Origin: DATJLY01 sp035604615
Lineage (GTDB): Bacteria > Pseudomonadota > Alphaproteobacteria > ATCC43930 > CGMCC-115725
Assembly (NCBI GenBank): GCA_035604615.1
Contig: DATNID010000055.1
Span: forward strand, 1 to 64,000
DNA: 64,000 bases
Reading direction: 5' to 3'
Position numbers and translations under genes: made by a program
In this document: positions 6,545 to 15,056 of the stretch, in pieces
Position numbering within the stretch: position 1 is the stretch's first letter
Layout of the letters: each line of letters begins with the position of its first letter
Notes under the pieces: model-generated
The model's input: only the letters and a program-made list of their open reading frames with translations
What the model was told of the DNA's origin: nothing
Databases searched by the model: none

Positions 6545-8302
6545 ATGGCGGAAGAGCGCGTCGAGCGGCGGTTGGCGGCGATCCTGTGCGCCGATGTGGC
6601 GGGATATTCCCGGCTCATGGGCGAGGACGAGGAAGGCACGCTCGCGGCCTTGAAGGCGCATCGCCGCGAGCTGCTCGATCCCGTGATCGCCCAGCACCAG
6701 GGCCGTCTCGTCAAGACCACCGGCGACGGCATGCTGATCGAGTTCTTCTCCGTCGTCGACGCGGTGCGCGGCGCGGTCGCGGTGCAGCAAGAGATGGAGC
6801 GCCGCAACGAGGCGGTGCCCGAGGGACGGCGCATCCGCTTCCGCATCGGCATCAATCTCGGCGACATCATCGTCGACGAGGGCGACATCTTCGGCGACGG
6901 CGTCAATGTCGCGGCGCGGCTCGAGAACATGGCCGAGCCGGGCACCATCTGCATCAGCGCGGCGGTGCGCGAGCAGCTCGGCGAACGGCTCGATCTGGCC
7001 TACGCCGATCTCGGCGAGCACCTCGTCAAGAACATCGCCCGTCCCATTCGCATCTACCGCATCGGCGGCGCGGCAGGCGAAAAGGGGGAAGCGCCAGCCG
7101 CCTTCGCCGCGTCCGCGCATGCCGGCCGGCCGTCGATCGCGGTGCTGCGCTTCGCCAACATGAGCGGCGATGCCGACCAGGAATATTTCGCCGACGGCAT
7201 GGTCGAGGACATCATCACCGGCCTGTCGCATATCACGTGGCTGGGCGTCATCGCGCGCAATTCGAGCTTCCACTATGGCGGCGTGTCGGTCGATCTGAAG
7301 CAGGTCGGGCGCGAGCTCGGCGTGCGCTACGTGCTCGAGGGCAGCGTGCGCAAGCTCGGAAACCGCGTGCGCATCACGGCGCAATTGGTCGAGGCCGACA
7401 ACGGCCGCCACCTGTGGGCCGAGCGCTATGATCGCGACCTCACCGACATCTTCGCGCTCCAGGACGATATCACGATGGCCGTCGTCGGCGCCATCGAGCC
7501 GAGCGTCCGGGCGGCCGAGATCGAGCGCGTCCGCCACATGCGGCCGGACAATCTCGACGCTTACGACCTCATCCTGCGCGCGCTTCCCTTGGCCAACAGC
7601 GGCGTGCCGGGCGATGCCGAGCGCGCGCTGCCGCTGCTCCAGCGCGCGATCGAGCTCGAGCCGCGCTTCGGCGGCGCCCATGCGCTGCTGGCGCGCTGCT
7701 ATCAGGCGCGCTACGTCACCTTGGGCTATCGCGCCGAGGACAAGGTGGCCGCGATCGCCTACGCGCACGAAGCGCTCTCGCTGGGCCGCGATGACGCGGC
7801 ATCGCTCGCCAGCGCCGGGTTCATCATCTATCTCCTCGAGCGCGACGTCGCGACCGCGAACGAGGCGTTCGAGCGCGCCCTCTCGCTCAACCCGTCCTCG
7901 TCCATCGCGCTGTGCTTCAGCGCGCTGACGCTTGCCTTCTCGGGCAAGACCGACCTCGCCATCGAGCGGGCCGAGCGCGCGATCAAGCTCAGTCCGTTCG
8001 ATCCGCTGCTCTATGGGCCGCACACGGCGCTCGCGGCGGCGCATTGCATCGCCGGACGTCCCGACGAGGCGATCGCCGCCGCGAGGCGCGCGATCCAGAT
8101 CAACCCGCGGTTTCCCCAGGCCCAGGTGTGGCTCATCATCGCGCTGGTGCAGTCGCGGCGCATCGACGAGGCCAAGACGGTCGGCAAGCGGCTCCTCGAA
8201 ATCGAGCCGACCTTCACGGTTGGCGGGTTCGCCTCGCTCGCGCCGGAATGGGGCCGCAAGATGGTGACTGCGGCCTTGAGCCAAGCCGAGCTGCCGCCCT
8301 AA
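6545..8302 (+). CDS. Class III adenylate/guanylate cyclase with TolB-like and TPR regions
   Basis: A 585-residue soluble protein. Residues about 8-180 form a class III cyclase domain with both metal-binding Asp motifs (ILCADVAGYS and KTTGDGMLIEF) and the transition-state Asn/Arg motif GDGVNVAARLENMAEPG, so it is probably active. Residues about 195-330 match the TolB-like region seen in many alphaproteobacterial cyclases (IAVLRFANMSGDADQEYFAD and LEGSVRKLGNRVRITAQL). From about 345 onward helical TPR-like repeats follow. Purine specificity cannot be judged by eye. A TATAGT at 6521-6526 could be its -10 box. The next gene, 7 bases downstream, is a second cyclase of different design. Confidence 0.9.
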   Translation: MAEERVERRLAAILCADVAGYSRLMGEDEEGTLAALKAHRRELLDPVIAQHQGRLVKTTGDGMLIEFFSVVDAVRGAVAVQQEMERRNEAVPEGRRIRFRIGINLGDIIVDEGDIFGDGVNVAARLENMAEPGTICISAAVREQLGERLDLAYADLGEHLVKNIARPIRIYRIGGAAGEKGEAPAAFAASAHAGRPSIAVLRFANMSGDADQEYFADGMVEDIITGLSHITWLGVIARNSSFHYGGVSVDLKQVGRELGVRYVLEGSVRKLGNRVRITAQLVEADNGRHLWAERYDRDLTDIFALQDDITMAVVGAIEPSVRAAEIERVRHMRPDNLDAYDLILRALPLANSGVPGDAERALPLLQRAIELEPRFGGAHALLARCYQARYVTLGYRAEDKVAAIAYAHEALSLGRDDAASLASAGFIIYLLERDVATANEAFERALSLNPSSSIALCFSALTLAFSGKTDLAIERAERAIKLSPFDPLLYGPHTALAAAHCIAGRPDEAIAAARRAIQINPRFPQAQVWLIIALVQSRRIDEAKTVGKRLLEIEPTFTVGGFASLAPEWGRKMVTAALSQAELPP

Positions 8303-8309
8303 AGCACGC

Positions 8310-11300
8310 ATGGCCGACCTCAGGCAGTTTCTCGACGCTCTCGGCCTCGGCCAGCATTTCGCGCTGCTGTCCAGCAACGACATAGACCTCGACATCCTCG
8401 CGGACCTCAGCGACCAGGATCTCGCCGGGCTCGGCCTCTCGCTCGGCCACCGGCGCAAGCTGATGGCGGCGGCGCAGCGCCGCGCGGCCGCACCGCCCGA
8501 AGCGCCCGCGGCAGAGAAGCCGCGCGAGAGCCAGGCCGAGCGCCGCCAGGTCACGGTGCTATTCGCCGACATGGTCGGCTCGACCGCGCTTTCCGGACGG
8601 CTCGATCCCGAGGATTGGGGGCGCTTGGTACGGCAATACCAGGACGCCTGCGCCGGCGTGATCGCGCGCTTCGATGGATTCCTCGCCAAGTTCATGGGCG
8701 ATGGCGTGCTGGCCTATTTCGGCTATCCCCAGGCGCACGAGGACGGCGCCGAGCGCGCCGCCCGGGCCGGGCTCGAGATCGTTGCCGCGGTCAGGCGCAT
8801 CGGCGACGGCACGCTCGCCGCGCGGGTCGGGATCGCCACCGGGCTCGTCGTCGTCGGCGAGATCATCGGCAGCGGCACCGCGCAGGAGCAAACGATCGTC
8901 GGCGACACGCCCAATCTCGCCGCCCGGCTCCAGGCTCTGGCCGAGCCGCATGGCGTGCTCATTGCCGGCATCACGCGCCGGCTTCTGGGCGAACTCTTCG
9001 ATTACGCCTTCCTCGGCGAGCACGCGATGAAGGGCATCGCCGATCCGGTCGGCGTGTGGCGCGTGCTGCGCGAAAGCGAGACTCAAAGCCGGTTCCAGGC
9101 CGTGCGCGAGGCGGGCGCCCTGGTCGGCCGGGCGCAGGAGATCGCGCTCCTGGCCGAACGCTGGCGGCTCGCGCGCGCGGGCGAGGGCCAGGTCGTGCTG
9201 CTTGCCGGCGAGGCCGGGATCGGCAAGTCGCGTCTCGTCGAGGCGCTGGTCGAGCGCATCCGCGACGAGCGCCACGTCCGCGTGCGCATGCAGTGCTCGC
9301 CCTATCACCGCAACACGGCGCTCTATCCCGTGACCCGTCACTTCGCGGAAGCTGCCGAGTTCGCGCCCGAAGACGGGATCGAACTGCGGCGCGAGAAATT
9401 GCGGTCGACGCTCTCGGCGGCGAGCACGATGCCGGAGCGCGCCTTCCGCATCCTCGCCGGAGCGATCGGGCTTGGGCTCGAGGGCGAGGAGGCCGCCGCC
9501 GACATGACCGCGGCGCAGCAGAAGAGCGAGCTAATGGCGGTGCTGGCCGAGCGGCTTCTCGCGCTCGCTACCCAGGCGCCGGTGCTGCTGCTGCTCGAGG
9601 ATGCGCACTGGATCGATCCGACCACGCGCGAGCTGTTCGATATCATCGTCGACCGCATCGAGACATCGCCGGTCGCCGTCATCGTCACCCACCGTCCCGA
9701 ATTCGTGCCGCCCTGGACCGGGCGACCGTTCGTCACTGCCCTTGCCTTCAACCGGCTCTCGGGCCATGACTGCGCCGCCATCGTGCACAATCTCGCGATC
9801 CACGCCGATCTTCCGGCCGATCTCGTCGACGAGATCCTGCGCCGCAGCGACGGCGTGCCGCTCTATGTCGAGGAGCTGACCAAGGCCGTGCTCGAGGCCG
9901 GGATGAACCGGTCCGCCGTGCCGCCGACCTTGCAGGATTCGCTGATGGCGCGGCTCGACCGGCTGGGGCGCGCCAAGGACGTGGCCCAGGTTGCGTCCGT
10001 CATCGGCCGCGAATTCGCGCGGCCGCTCCTGGCCGCGGTCGCGGGCGTCGGCGAGGCCGAGCTCGACGCCGCGCTCGCCCGGCTCGTGGAGGCGGGGCTG
10101 GCGTTCCCGCGCGGCAATCCCGCCGAGGGCCGCTACAGCTTCAAGCACGCGCTGGTGCAGGAGGCGGCCTACGAGAGCCTGTTGCGCGCGCGCCGTCAGC
10201 CGCTCCACGCCGCGATCGGCCGCGCGCTCGAGGCGGGCGGCGGCGCCGCGCGCGAGCCCGAAATTGCGGCCTATCATTTCGCCCGCGCCGGCCTCGACGA
10301 GGACGCGAGCCGCCATTGGGAACGCGCCGGTGACAAGGCGGTGGCGCAATCGAGCTACGCCGAGGCGGTCGCGAACTACCAAGCGGCCATCGACAGCGCG
10401 CGCCAGCTAGCGTCGGGGGAAGCGCGCAACCACCGGCTCCTCGCTCTCTTGCTCAAGTTCGGCCCAGCGGTGATCGTTGCCAAAGGCTATGGCACGGACG
10501 AGTTCGTTTCCTGCTATCGCGAGGCTTACGCGCTCGCGCAAACGGTCGGCGATGGCCCGGAATTGTTCAAGGCGGTTTGGGGACTGTGGATGGCCGACGC
10601 CATGCGCCAGCGCTTCGACGGCGCCGGTGCGCGCGCGGAGGAACTCATCGCGCTCAGCGGCCGGCTCAACGACGAGGACCTTCGCCTCGAAGCGATCCAT
10701 TGCCGTTGGAGCACGGCGCTGTTCCGCGGCGAAGCCAGGCTTGCATTGGCGCTCGGCACGGAAGGGGCTGCGCATTACGTCGCCGAGCGCCATCATAAAT
10801 TCACCCATGAATATGGCGGCCACGATCCCGGCGTATGCGCTCACGCCATCCGCGCCCTGTCGTTCAGCGTCATGGGAATACCCGGCCAGATGCAGGTAGC
10901 GGCCGAGCAATGCCTCGCGCTGGCCGAGCGGCTGCGTCATCCGCACAGCCTCGCGCACGCGCTCTCCAACGCGGCCACCGCCTTCACGAGCCTGGGCGAC
11001 GCGCCCAATTGCACGCCCATCGCGGACCGGCTCTATGCGCTGGCGGAACGCTACAATTTCGCGCCCGGGCGCATGGCGGGCGAGTTCCATGCCGGCTGGG
11101 CAAGCTGCCGCCTCGGCGATGCCGCCGGACTGAAGCGCATGGAGGCGGCGTTCGCGCGGCGCAGTTTCCAGGCGCCGCTCGAATTCTATCACTGCGCGGT
11201 GATGGCGGAGACCTTTGCCGCCGCAGGACGTAAGCGCGAGGCGTTCGACATCGTTGCCAAAACGCTCGAGCACGCTGCCACCTCCGAGATCGGCTTCTTC

Positions 11301-11585
11301 GTGCCGGAGCTGTGGCGCCTCAGGGGCGAGGTGACGCTCGCGCTGTCGGCCGCGGACCGTGCCGAGGCCGAGCGCTGTCTCGAACACGCGGCCGCCATGG
11401 CCGAGCGCCAGGGCGCGCGCCTCCTGGAGCTGCGCGCGACGACGAGCCTGGCGCAACTCTGGGCCGAGACCGGACGGCGGGATGAGGCGCGGGCGCGGCT
11501 CGGGCCGCTCTATCGCACGTTCACGCAAGGAGACGAAATGCGCGACGTGACAACGGCCGCGCGGCTTCTTGCTACTCTCGCTTAG
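8310..11585 (+). CDS. SAM domain, class III cyclase, AAA ATPase and TPR-like fusion protein
   Basis: A 1091-residue multidomain protein. Residues 1-60 look like a sterile alpha motif (LRQFLDALGLGQHFALLSSN, DLSDQDLAGLGLSLGHRRKL). Residues about 72-255 are a class III cyclase with VTVLFADMVGSTALSG, FMGDGVLAYFGYP and GDTPNLAARLQALAEP, so metal and catalytic residues are kept. An ATPase module follows with Walker A LLAGEAGIGKSRLVEAL near residue 300 and a Walker B-like LLLLEDAHWID. The C-terminal 450 residues are helical and TPR-like. This build resembles the large AfsR/MalT-like ATPase-linked cyclases of soil bacteria. The signal it responds to is unknown. Its stop overlaps the convergent tetR-type gene by 4 bases. 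Confidence 0.9.
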   Translation: MADLRQFLDALGLGQHFALLSSNDIDLDILADLSDQDLAGLGLSLGHRRKLMAAAQRRAAAPPEAPAAEKPRESQAERRQVTVLFADMVGSTALSGRLDPEDWGRLVRQYQDACAGVIARFDGFLAKFMGDGVLAYFGYPQAHEDGAERAARAGLEIVAAVRRIGDGTLAARVGIATGLVVVGEIIGSGTAQEQTIVGDTPNLAARLQALAEPHGVLIAGITRRLLGELFDYAFLGEHAMKGIADPVGVWRVLRESETQSRFQAVREAGALVGRAQEIALLAERWRLARAGEGQVVLLAGEAGIGKSRLVEALVERIRDERHVRVRMQCSPYHRNTALYPVTRHFAEAAEFAPEDGIELRREKLRSTLSAASTMPERAFRILAGAIGLGLEGEEAAADMTAAQQKSELMAVLAERLLALATQAPVLLLLEDAHWIDPTTRELFDIIVDRIETSPVAVIVTHRPEFVPPWTGRPFVTALAFNRLSGHDCAAIVHNLAIHADLPADLVDEILRRSDGVPLYVEELTKAVLEAGMNRSAVPPTLQDSLMARLDRLGRAKDVAQVASVIGREFARPLLAAVAGVGEAELDAALARLVEAGLAFPRGNPAEGRYSFKHALVQEAAYESLLRARRQPLHAAIGRALEAGGGAAREPEIAAYHFARAGLDEDASRHWERAGDKAVAQSSYAEAVANYQAAIDSARQLASGEARNHRLLALLLKFGPAVIVAKGYGTDEFVSCYREAYALAQTVGDGPELFKAVWGLWMADAMRQRFDGAGARAEELIALSGRLNDEDLRLEAIHCRWSTALFRGEARLALALGTEGAAHYVAERHHKFTHEYGGHDPGVCAHAIRALSFSVMGIPGQMQVAAEQCLALAERLRHPHSLAHALSNAATAFTSLGDAPNCTPIADRLYALAERYNFAPGRMAGEFHAGWASCRLGDAAGLKRMEAAFARRSFQAPLEFYHCAVMAETFAAAGRKREAFDIVAKTLEHAATSEIGFFVPELWRLRGEVTLALSAADRAEAERCLEHAAAMAERQGARLLELRATTSLAQLWAETGRRDEARARLGPLYRTFTQGDEMRDVTTAARLLATLA

Positions 11586-12235
11586 GCGCCGCGCGCGCGG
11601 CAACCGTCGAGGAACAGCGCGACTGTGCGGCGCGTCCAACGTTCGAGCTCCGCCGCATTCATCGCCGGCCCCAGGCCCAGCGCGTTTCGGCGCGGCGCGG
11701 CGATCACCATGTTGACGAACTGCGCGGCGGCGAACTCGGCGTCCTCGATCGCCAGCGTCCCGGCGCGCGCCTCGCGTGCGAGAAGCTGGGCGAGACGATT
11801 GCCGCCGGCAGTGCTCTGCTCGGCGATGATCTTTGCCAGCTCGGGAAAGCGCGGCGCCTCGGCGAGCAGCAGGCGATAGAGCGCCAAAGCCTCGGGCGAC
11901 AGGGCCGCCGCGAGAACCTGCTTCGCCACCCGCGTCAGCGTCGCCTCGAGCGGCGCAGGCTCGAGCAGCTGCGCCTCGAACGGCGTCGACCACTGAGCGA
12001 TCAACCTGCGTACAACCGCGCGGAAGAGACCGGGCTTGTCGCGGAAGCGGTGATAGAAGGTGCGTTTCGAAATGCCCGCCGCGATGGCCACGCCCTCGAT
12101 GCTGGTGGCACCGAAGCCGTGGCCGAGGAATTGTCCGGTCGCGACCGCGATGATGCGCTCGCCCAGTTGGGCTGCGTCCTCGCGGGTGGGGCGGCCACCG
12201 CGGCGCGGGGCCGCCCTGACCTCGGTTTCGGTCAT
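11582..12235 (-). CDS. TetR/AcrR-family transcriptional regulator
   Basis: A 217-residue one-component regulator. The DNA-binding domain is at residues about 22-70, with the recognition region IEGVAIAAGISKRTFYHRF. The rest is a helical ligand and dimer domain of the AcrR-like C-terminal type, with LALYRLLLAEAPRFPELAKI. Its ATG overlaps the stop of the lipoprotein gene upstream (TGATG), so both come from the promoter at 12530-12558. Ligand and targets are unknown; the lipoprotein, being co-transcribed, is a natural first candidate for regulation. Confidence 0.9.
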   Translation of the reverse strand: MTETEVRAAPRRGGRPTREDAAQLGERIIAVATGQFLGHGFGATSIEGVAIAAGISKRTFYHRFRDKPGLFRAVVRRLIAQWSTPFEAQLLEPAPLEATLTRVAKQVLAAALSPEALALYRLLLAEAPRFPELAKIIAEQSTAGGNRLAQLLAREARAGTLAIEDAEFAAAQFVNMVIAAPRRNALGLGPAMNAAELERWTRRTVALFLDGCRARGA

Positions 12236-12396
12236 CAGCGGAAATAGTGCTCGTGCCGGCCGCCGCCGCCGTCGCCGTAATAGCCCACAGGGTAAACGAC
12301 GCAGCCGGACAGGATGGCGAGCATGCCCGCCACGGCGATGAGCGGCGCCCAGCGGCGCGTGCGGGTCGAGCTCTGCTTGGATCGCAAAACCTGCAT
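12235..12396 (-). CDS. Small lipoprotein co-transcribed with the TetR regulator
   Basis: A 53-residue protein starting at ATG 12396-12394 with GGGAGA 5 bases upstream. Basic N-terminus, hydrophobic core (WAPLIAVAGMLAIL) and lipobox LSGC, leaving a short mature peptide rich in Tyr and Gly with two His (VVYPVGYYGDGGGGRHEHYF). It should be lipid-anchored in the cell envelope. Such tiny Gly/Tyr-rich lipoproteins are common in this group and have no known role. The upstream transcript leader is about 125 bases. Confidence 0.7.
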   Translation of the reverse strand: MQVLRSKQSSTRTRRWAPLIAVAGMLAILSGCVVYPVGYYGDGGGGRHEHYFR

Positions 12397-12529
12397 GATC
12401 TTCTCCCGAGAACCGCCCGGCACATCGAGCCGGGCCCCGGCGGATCGGCCGCCGCCGTCAAGAGCGGCATCAGCGCTCTCGCCACTATATAAGGCCCCAG
12501 AAGCGAAAACGCTCCCGATGCGTTGCGAA

Positions 12530-12558
12530 ATTATTTTTATGACATAGCAAGTTGTCAA
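12530..12558 (-). promoter_or_regulatory. Near-consensus sigma-70 promoter for the lipoprotein-tetR operon
   Basis: On the minus strand TTGACA (12558-12553, 6 of 6) is followed by 17 bases and AATAAT (12535-12530, 5 of 6). Expected start of transcription is about 12523. This is the strongest promoter match I saw in the window. Confidence 0.65.
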
Positions 12559-12624
12559 GGGGATGGGCGGCAGCGCGCGCGCATAACATTTTCCAGAAAC
12601 CGAATGCCTCGAAAGGAGAGGCCC

Positions 12625-12921
12625 ATGACCACGATGTTCACGAATTCGATCCGCAAGCTGGCCTGCAAGCTGGCGTTGGCGCTGCTAGTGACGGCCGGCG
12701 CGGCCGGCGCGGTGGCGAGCCCGGCGCTCGCCGCGGATTGGCATCATGCCGCCCAGTGGCGCAACCACGGCCGGCGCGAGCACCATCCTGTTGTGTATGC
12801 GCCCGCCCCGGTGCCTTATCCTTACGCCGCGCCAGTGACCGGGTACTATGCCCCGGTGGTGCAGCCGGCGGTGACCCTCGCGGTCCCCGGCCTGGCGCTG
12901 AGCTTCACCCTGCCGCAGTAG
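12625..12921 (+). CDS. Small secreted His/Tyr/Pro-rich protein
   Basis: A 98-residue exported protein. The first 33 residues are a signal peptide ending in SPALA before ADWHH. The mature part is rich in His and Arg, then Pro, Tyr and Val (VVYAPAPVPYPYAAP) and ends in a strand-like LALSFTLPQ. ATG 12625 follows AAGGAGAGG; the in-frame ATG at 12604 has no binding site. It resembles the protein at 13595-13855, which also ends in LSF and LTLP, so the two look like paralogues around the LTXXQ gene. Function unknown; a periplasmic or surface role is likely. Confidence 0.72.
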   Translation: MTTMFTNSIRKLACKLALALLVTAGAAGAVASPALAADWHHAAQWRNHGRREHHPVVYAPAPVPYPYAAPVTGYYAPVVQPAVTLAVPGLALSFTLPQ

Positions 12922-13049
12922 ACGATCGCGGCGCCGGCAGCCCCGCCCGTCATGCGGCGGGGCTCGCGTGCCCCATACGAGGGGATGGATTGCAGCGCCG
13001 GAACGGACAACAATGCTGCTCCACCGCTACAACAAGAGGAATTCGAACC

Positions 13050-13568
13050 ATGCCCATCCGCATTGATCGCGCGACCTGCGCCATCGCGGCGGCGCTGTTC
13101 GGCGCAAGCCTGCTCGCCGCGCCCATCGGCGTCTCCGCGCAGCAAGCGAGCCCGGCCCAGGCCCAATCCGCCCCCGTCATGCCGGCGCCCAACGCAGCGA
13201 AGCACCACCGCGGCAAGCGCGCCCAGGTCGACCGCATCGAGGCGCGCATCACGTCCCTGCACGCCGAGCTCAAGCTGACGCCCGCCCAGGAGCCGCAATG
13301 GCAGGCGGTGGCCCAAGTCATGCGCGACAACGCGCACAAGATCGACGCGGCCGTGCATGCCCGCGCCGAGCAGCGCGGCACCATGAGCGCGGTCGACAAT
13401 CTCTCGACCTACTCGGCGATCGTCGACGCCCACGCCACCGAGCTGCATCAGCTCGTGCCGGCGTTCCAGGCGCTCTACGCGACCTTGTCGGACGCGCAGA
13501 AGAAGAACGCTGACGCCGTGTTCAACCAGCGTCCGCGCGGCCCGCGCATGGCAAAGAAATCCGGCTGA
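13050..13568 (+). CDS. LTXXQ (Spy/CpxP-like) periplasmic protein
   Basis: A 172-residue protein with a signal peptide of about 30 residues (ending in GVSAQ) and a helical mature part. The family motif is present: LHAELKLTPAQEPQW, with a second copy-like region YATLSDAQKKNADAVF. Spy and CpxP are periplasmic helical chaperones or stress sensors; related LTXXQ proteins in alphaproteobacteria are mostly uncharacterised. AAGAGGA lies 9 bases upstream of ATG 13050. It is flanked on both sides by similar small secreted proteins in the same direction, suggesting an envelope-stress or metal-related group (inference). Confidence 0.82.
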   Translation: MPIRIDRATCAIAAALFGASLLAAPIGVSAQQASPAQAQSAPVMPAPNAAKHHRGKRAQVDRIEARITSLHAELKLTPAQEPQWQAVAQVMRDNAHKIDAAVHARAEQRGTMSAVDNLSTYSAIVDAHATELHQLVPAFQALYATLSDAQKKNADAVFNQRPRGPRMAKKSG

Positions 13569-13594
13569 GCGAAGCCCGCAACGGGAGACCATTC

Positions 13595-13855
13595 ATGTCG
13601 ATCATTCGCGCTGCCGCGGCGGCGCTCTCAGTCGCGGTGTTGAGCGCCGCGATCGCCGGCTCGGCCCTGGCCGATCCGCGCGACGATCATCGCGATCGGC
13701 GGCCGCGACACCGTGTCGTCCATCGTGCCCCGCCACCGCCGGCCGTTTATGGCTATGACACCCCGACCTACGTCGAGGCGCCGCCGCCGATGGTCTATGC
13801 TCCGCCGCAGATGCCGGCGGTGCTCAGTTTCGGCCTGACGCTGCCGATCCGCTGA
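13595..13855 (+). CDS. Small secreted Arg/Pro-rich protein
   Basis: An 86-residue protein with a signal peptide of about 26 residues (AAIAGSALA before DPRDD). The mature part starts with an Arg/His/Asp-rich run, then Pro-rich repeats (APPPPAVYGY, EAPPPMVYAPP) and the C-terminal strand VLSFGLTLPIR. The pattern mirrors the protein at 12625-12921. GGGAG upstream of ATG 13595 supports the start. The last 32 bases overlap the convergent gene at 13824-14081. Confidence 0.68.
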   Translation: MSIIRAAAAALSVAVLSAAIAGSALADPRDDHRDRRPRHRVVHRAPPPPAVYGYDTPTYVEAPPPMVYAPPQMPAVLSFGLTLPIR

Positions 13856-14081
13856 CCGCCGCGCGCAGCGGCGTGCGGGCGTGGTCGGCGGCGGCAAGAA
13901 GCCAGTCGACCTTCTCCTCGAGCTGCTCGATGCGCTCTTGCAGCGCCGGCGCGGGATCTTCCTCGAGCAGCGCCTGCAACCGATCGCGAAAGCGCGGCTC
14001 TATCCTCAGGCGCGCGGCGATGGCGCGGACCAGTGGCTTGTCGCCAGGCTGAACGCGGACATTGGTCTGGACGGTGTTCAT
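13824..14081 (-). CDS. Unknown 85-residue protein with a short coiled coil
   Basis: The N-terminal part (NTVQTNVRVQPGDKPLVRAI) could form a ribbon strand and helix, followed by a charged helix with heptads (QERIEQLEEKVDWLLAAA). This layout recalls small DNA-binding or adaptor proteins, but I do not recognise a family. ATG 14081 has GGAG 6 bases upstream. Its tail overlaps the end of the convergent secreted-protein gene by 32 bases, so the last residues may be poorly constrained. Confidence 0.5.
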   Translation of the reverse strand: MNTVQTNVRVQPGDKPLVRAIAARLRIEPRFRDRLQALLEEDPAPALQERIEQLEEKVDWLLAAADHARTPLRAAVSGSAASGRN

Positions 14082-14123
14082 GGGCGTCTCCGGGGCGGGT
14101 TGACCCCGCTTTGGTGACCCTCT

Positions 14124-14642
14124 TTACGAATGAGCAACCCCGCTGGATTTTAGGGTGCCGCGCCAGCGTGCCAGCGCGTCCTTGAGCCGGGCGGCGAAGC
14201 TGCGACGCTCGCCGGGCGCGAGGAAGCTCCCCACCACCAGGCTGCGGCCATGCGAGGCGAGGGCGAGCGAATTGGTCTCGTCCCGTTCCTCGAACACGAC
14301 CCGGATCCACGCCGGCTCGAAGCGCCAGCTACGGCGGGTGCCGCGCGCCGAGACCTGCTCCACGGTCAGGCTTCGCTCGGTCAGGCGGACCCATTCGTGC
14401 TGCCGCGCGCTGTGGTAGCTGGCGCGGAAAGCGACATAGACCAGCGCCACGTCGAGCCCGAAGAAGCCGAACACCGGCCAGGCGCCTGCCAGGACGCAGC
14501 TCACCCCGGCGATGGCGCTCGCCCCGGCCAGGAGACCCATTACGATCGCGAATCCGCGCAGCGGCAGGCTGCGATAGGGGTGCAGCACTGCGTCGAGGAA
14601 GACCTGCCGCTCGGGCTCCGCGCTCGGGATGGTGTCGCTCAC
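14124..14642 (-). CDS. DUF2244 integral membrane protein
   Basis: About 172 residues. Two neighbouring membrane segments (GFAIVMGLLAGASAIAGVSC and the following PVFGFFGLDVALVYVAF) sit near the N-terminus. A cytoplasmic part follows with the DUF2244 patterns VRLTERSLTVEQVSARG and SLVVGSFLAPGERRSFAARL. Function is not established for the family. I prefer GTG 14642, which leads straight into the conserved VFLDAVLHPYRSL; an ATG at 14729 would add a non-conserved, basic extension running across a CtrA-like box. The family is mostly alphaproteobacterial. Confidence 0.78.
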   Translation of the reverse strand: MSDTIPSAEPERQVFLDAVLHPYRSLPLRGFAIVMGLLAGASAIAGVSCVLAGAWPVFGFFGLDVALVYVAFRASYHSARQHEWVRLTERSLTVEQVSARGTRRSWRFEPAWIRVVFEERDETNSLALASHGRSLVVGSFLAPGERRSFAARLKDALARWRGTLKSSGVAHS

Positions 14643-14710
14643 GCTGCCGTGTCCCCGTGTCTGGCCTGAAATGGTAACGCGCTCGCCCAAGCCCCTCAAG
14701 ATCGGTCGGC

Positions 14711-14727
14711 TTAAGCCTTTTTTAACC
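14711..14727. promoter_or_regulatory. CtrA-type box TTAA-N7-TTAACC
   Basis: TTAA (14711-14714), seven bases, then TTAACC (14722-14727) fits the full CtrA recognition form exactly. It lies 39 bases before the small membrane gene at 14766 and 69 bases behind the DUF2244 start on the other strand, so it could serve either. Confidence 0.5.
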
Positions 14728-14765
14728 ATACCGGATCGACGTTGTCTTAACGAACGGAGAACGAA

Positions 14766-14921
14766 GTGGCAGCGGAGCCCTTGATCGTGACCGTGGTCGA
14801 CCGGGCCGCCGAAGCGCCGCCCCCGCTGCGCCTGTGGTGGCTCGCCGTCGTGGTCTTGAGCCTCGCCGGCTGGGCGGGCGCGATATTCCTCGTCGCGTTC
14901 GCGGTCGAGCTTCTCCACTGA
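14766..14921 (+). CDS. Small single-span membrane protein (51 residues)
   Basis: GTG 14766 has GGAGA at 14756-14760, a good binding site. The peptide starts with a short acidic and Pro-rich region (VDRAAEAPPPLRL) and has one membrane segment (VVVLSLAGWAGAIFLVAFA) ending in VELLH. No family recognised. It follows a CtrA-like box and precedes, by 135 bases, the sugar transferase gene. A role as a membrane regulator or assembly factor would be a guess. Confidence 0.55.
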   Translation: MAAEPLIVTVVDRAAEAPPPLRLWWLAVVVLSLAGWAGAIFLVAFAVELLH

Positions 14922-15056
14922 AGCACCCCGCGGCGTTCCGCCACGTCCCGGGCGGCAAAGTGATCCAACCCCGCTTCGACCGTCGTAGACACGCTATGTA
15001 AACGGTTCACCGGCGCATTTCGCCGATGGCCGGGCGCGCCTCTGAGAGGGGGGATT

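Noticed and set aside
5666..8695. Very long minus-strand frame (about 1000 codons) across the ABC ATPase and first cyclase
   Set aside because: It is antisense to two clear genes with intact motifs. Its translation is a low-complexity Arg/Asp/Ala mix typical of shadow frames in GC-rich DNA.
12552..13568. Long plus-strand frame joining the small secreted gene region with the LTXXQ gene
   Set aside because: It is in a shifted frame over 12625-12921 and joins the real LTXXQ frame only by chance. Separate ribosome binding sites and signal peptides mark the true genes.
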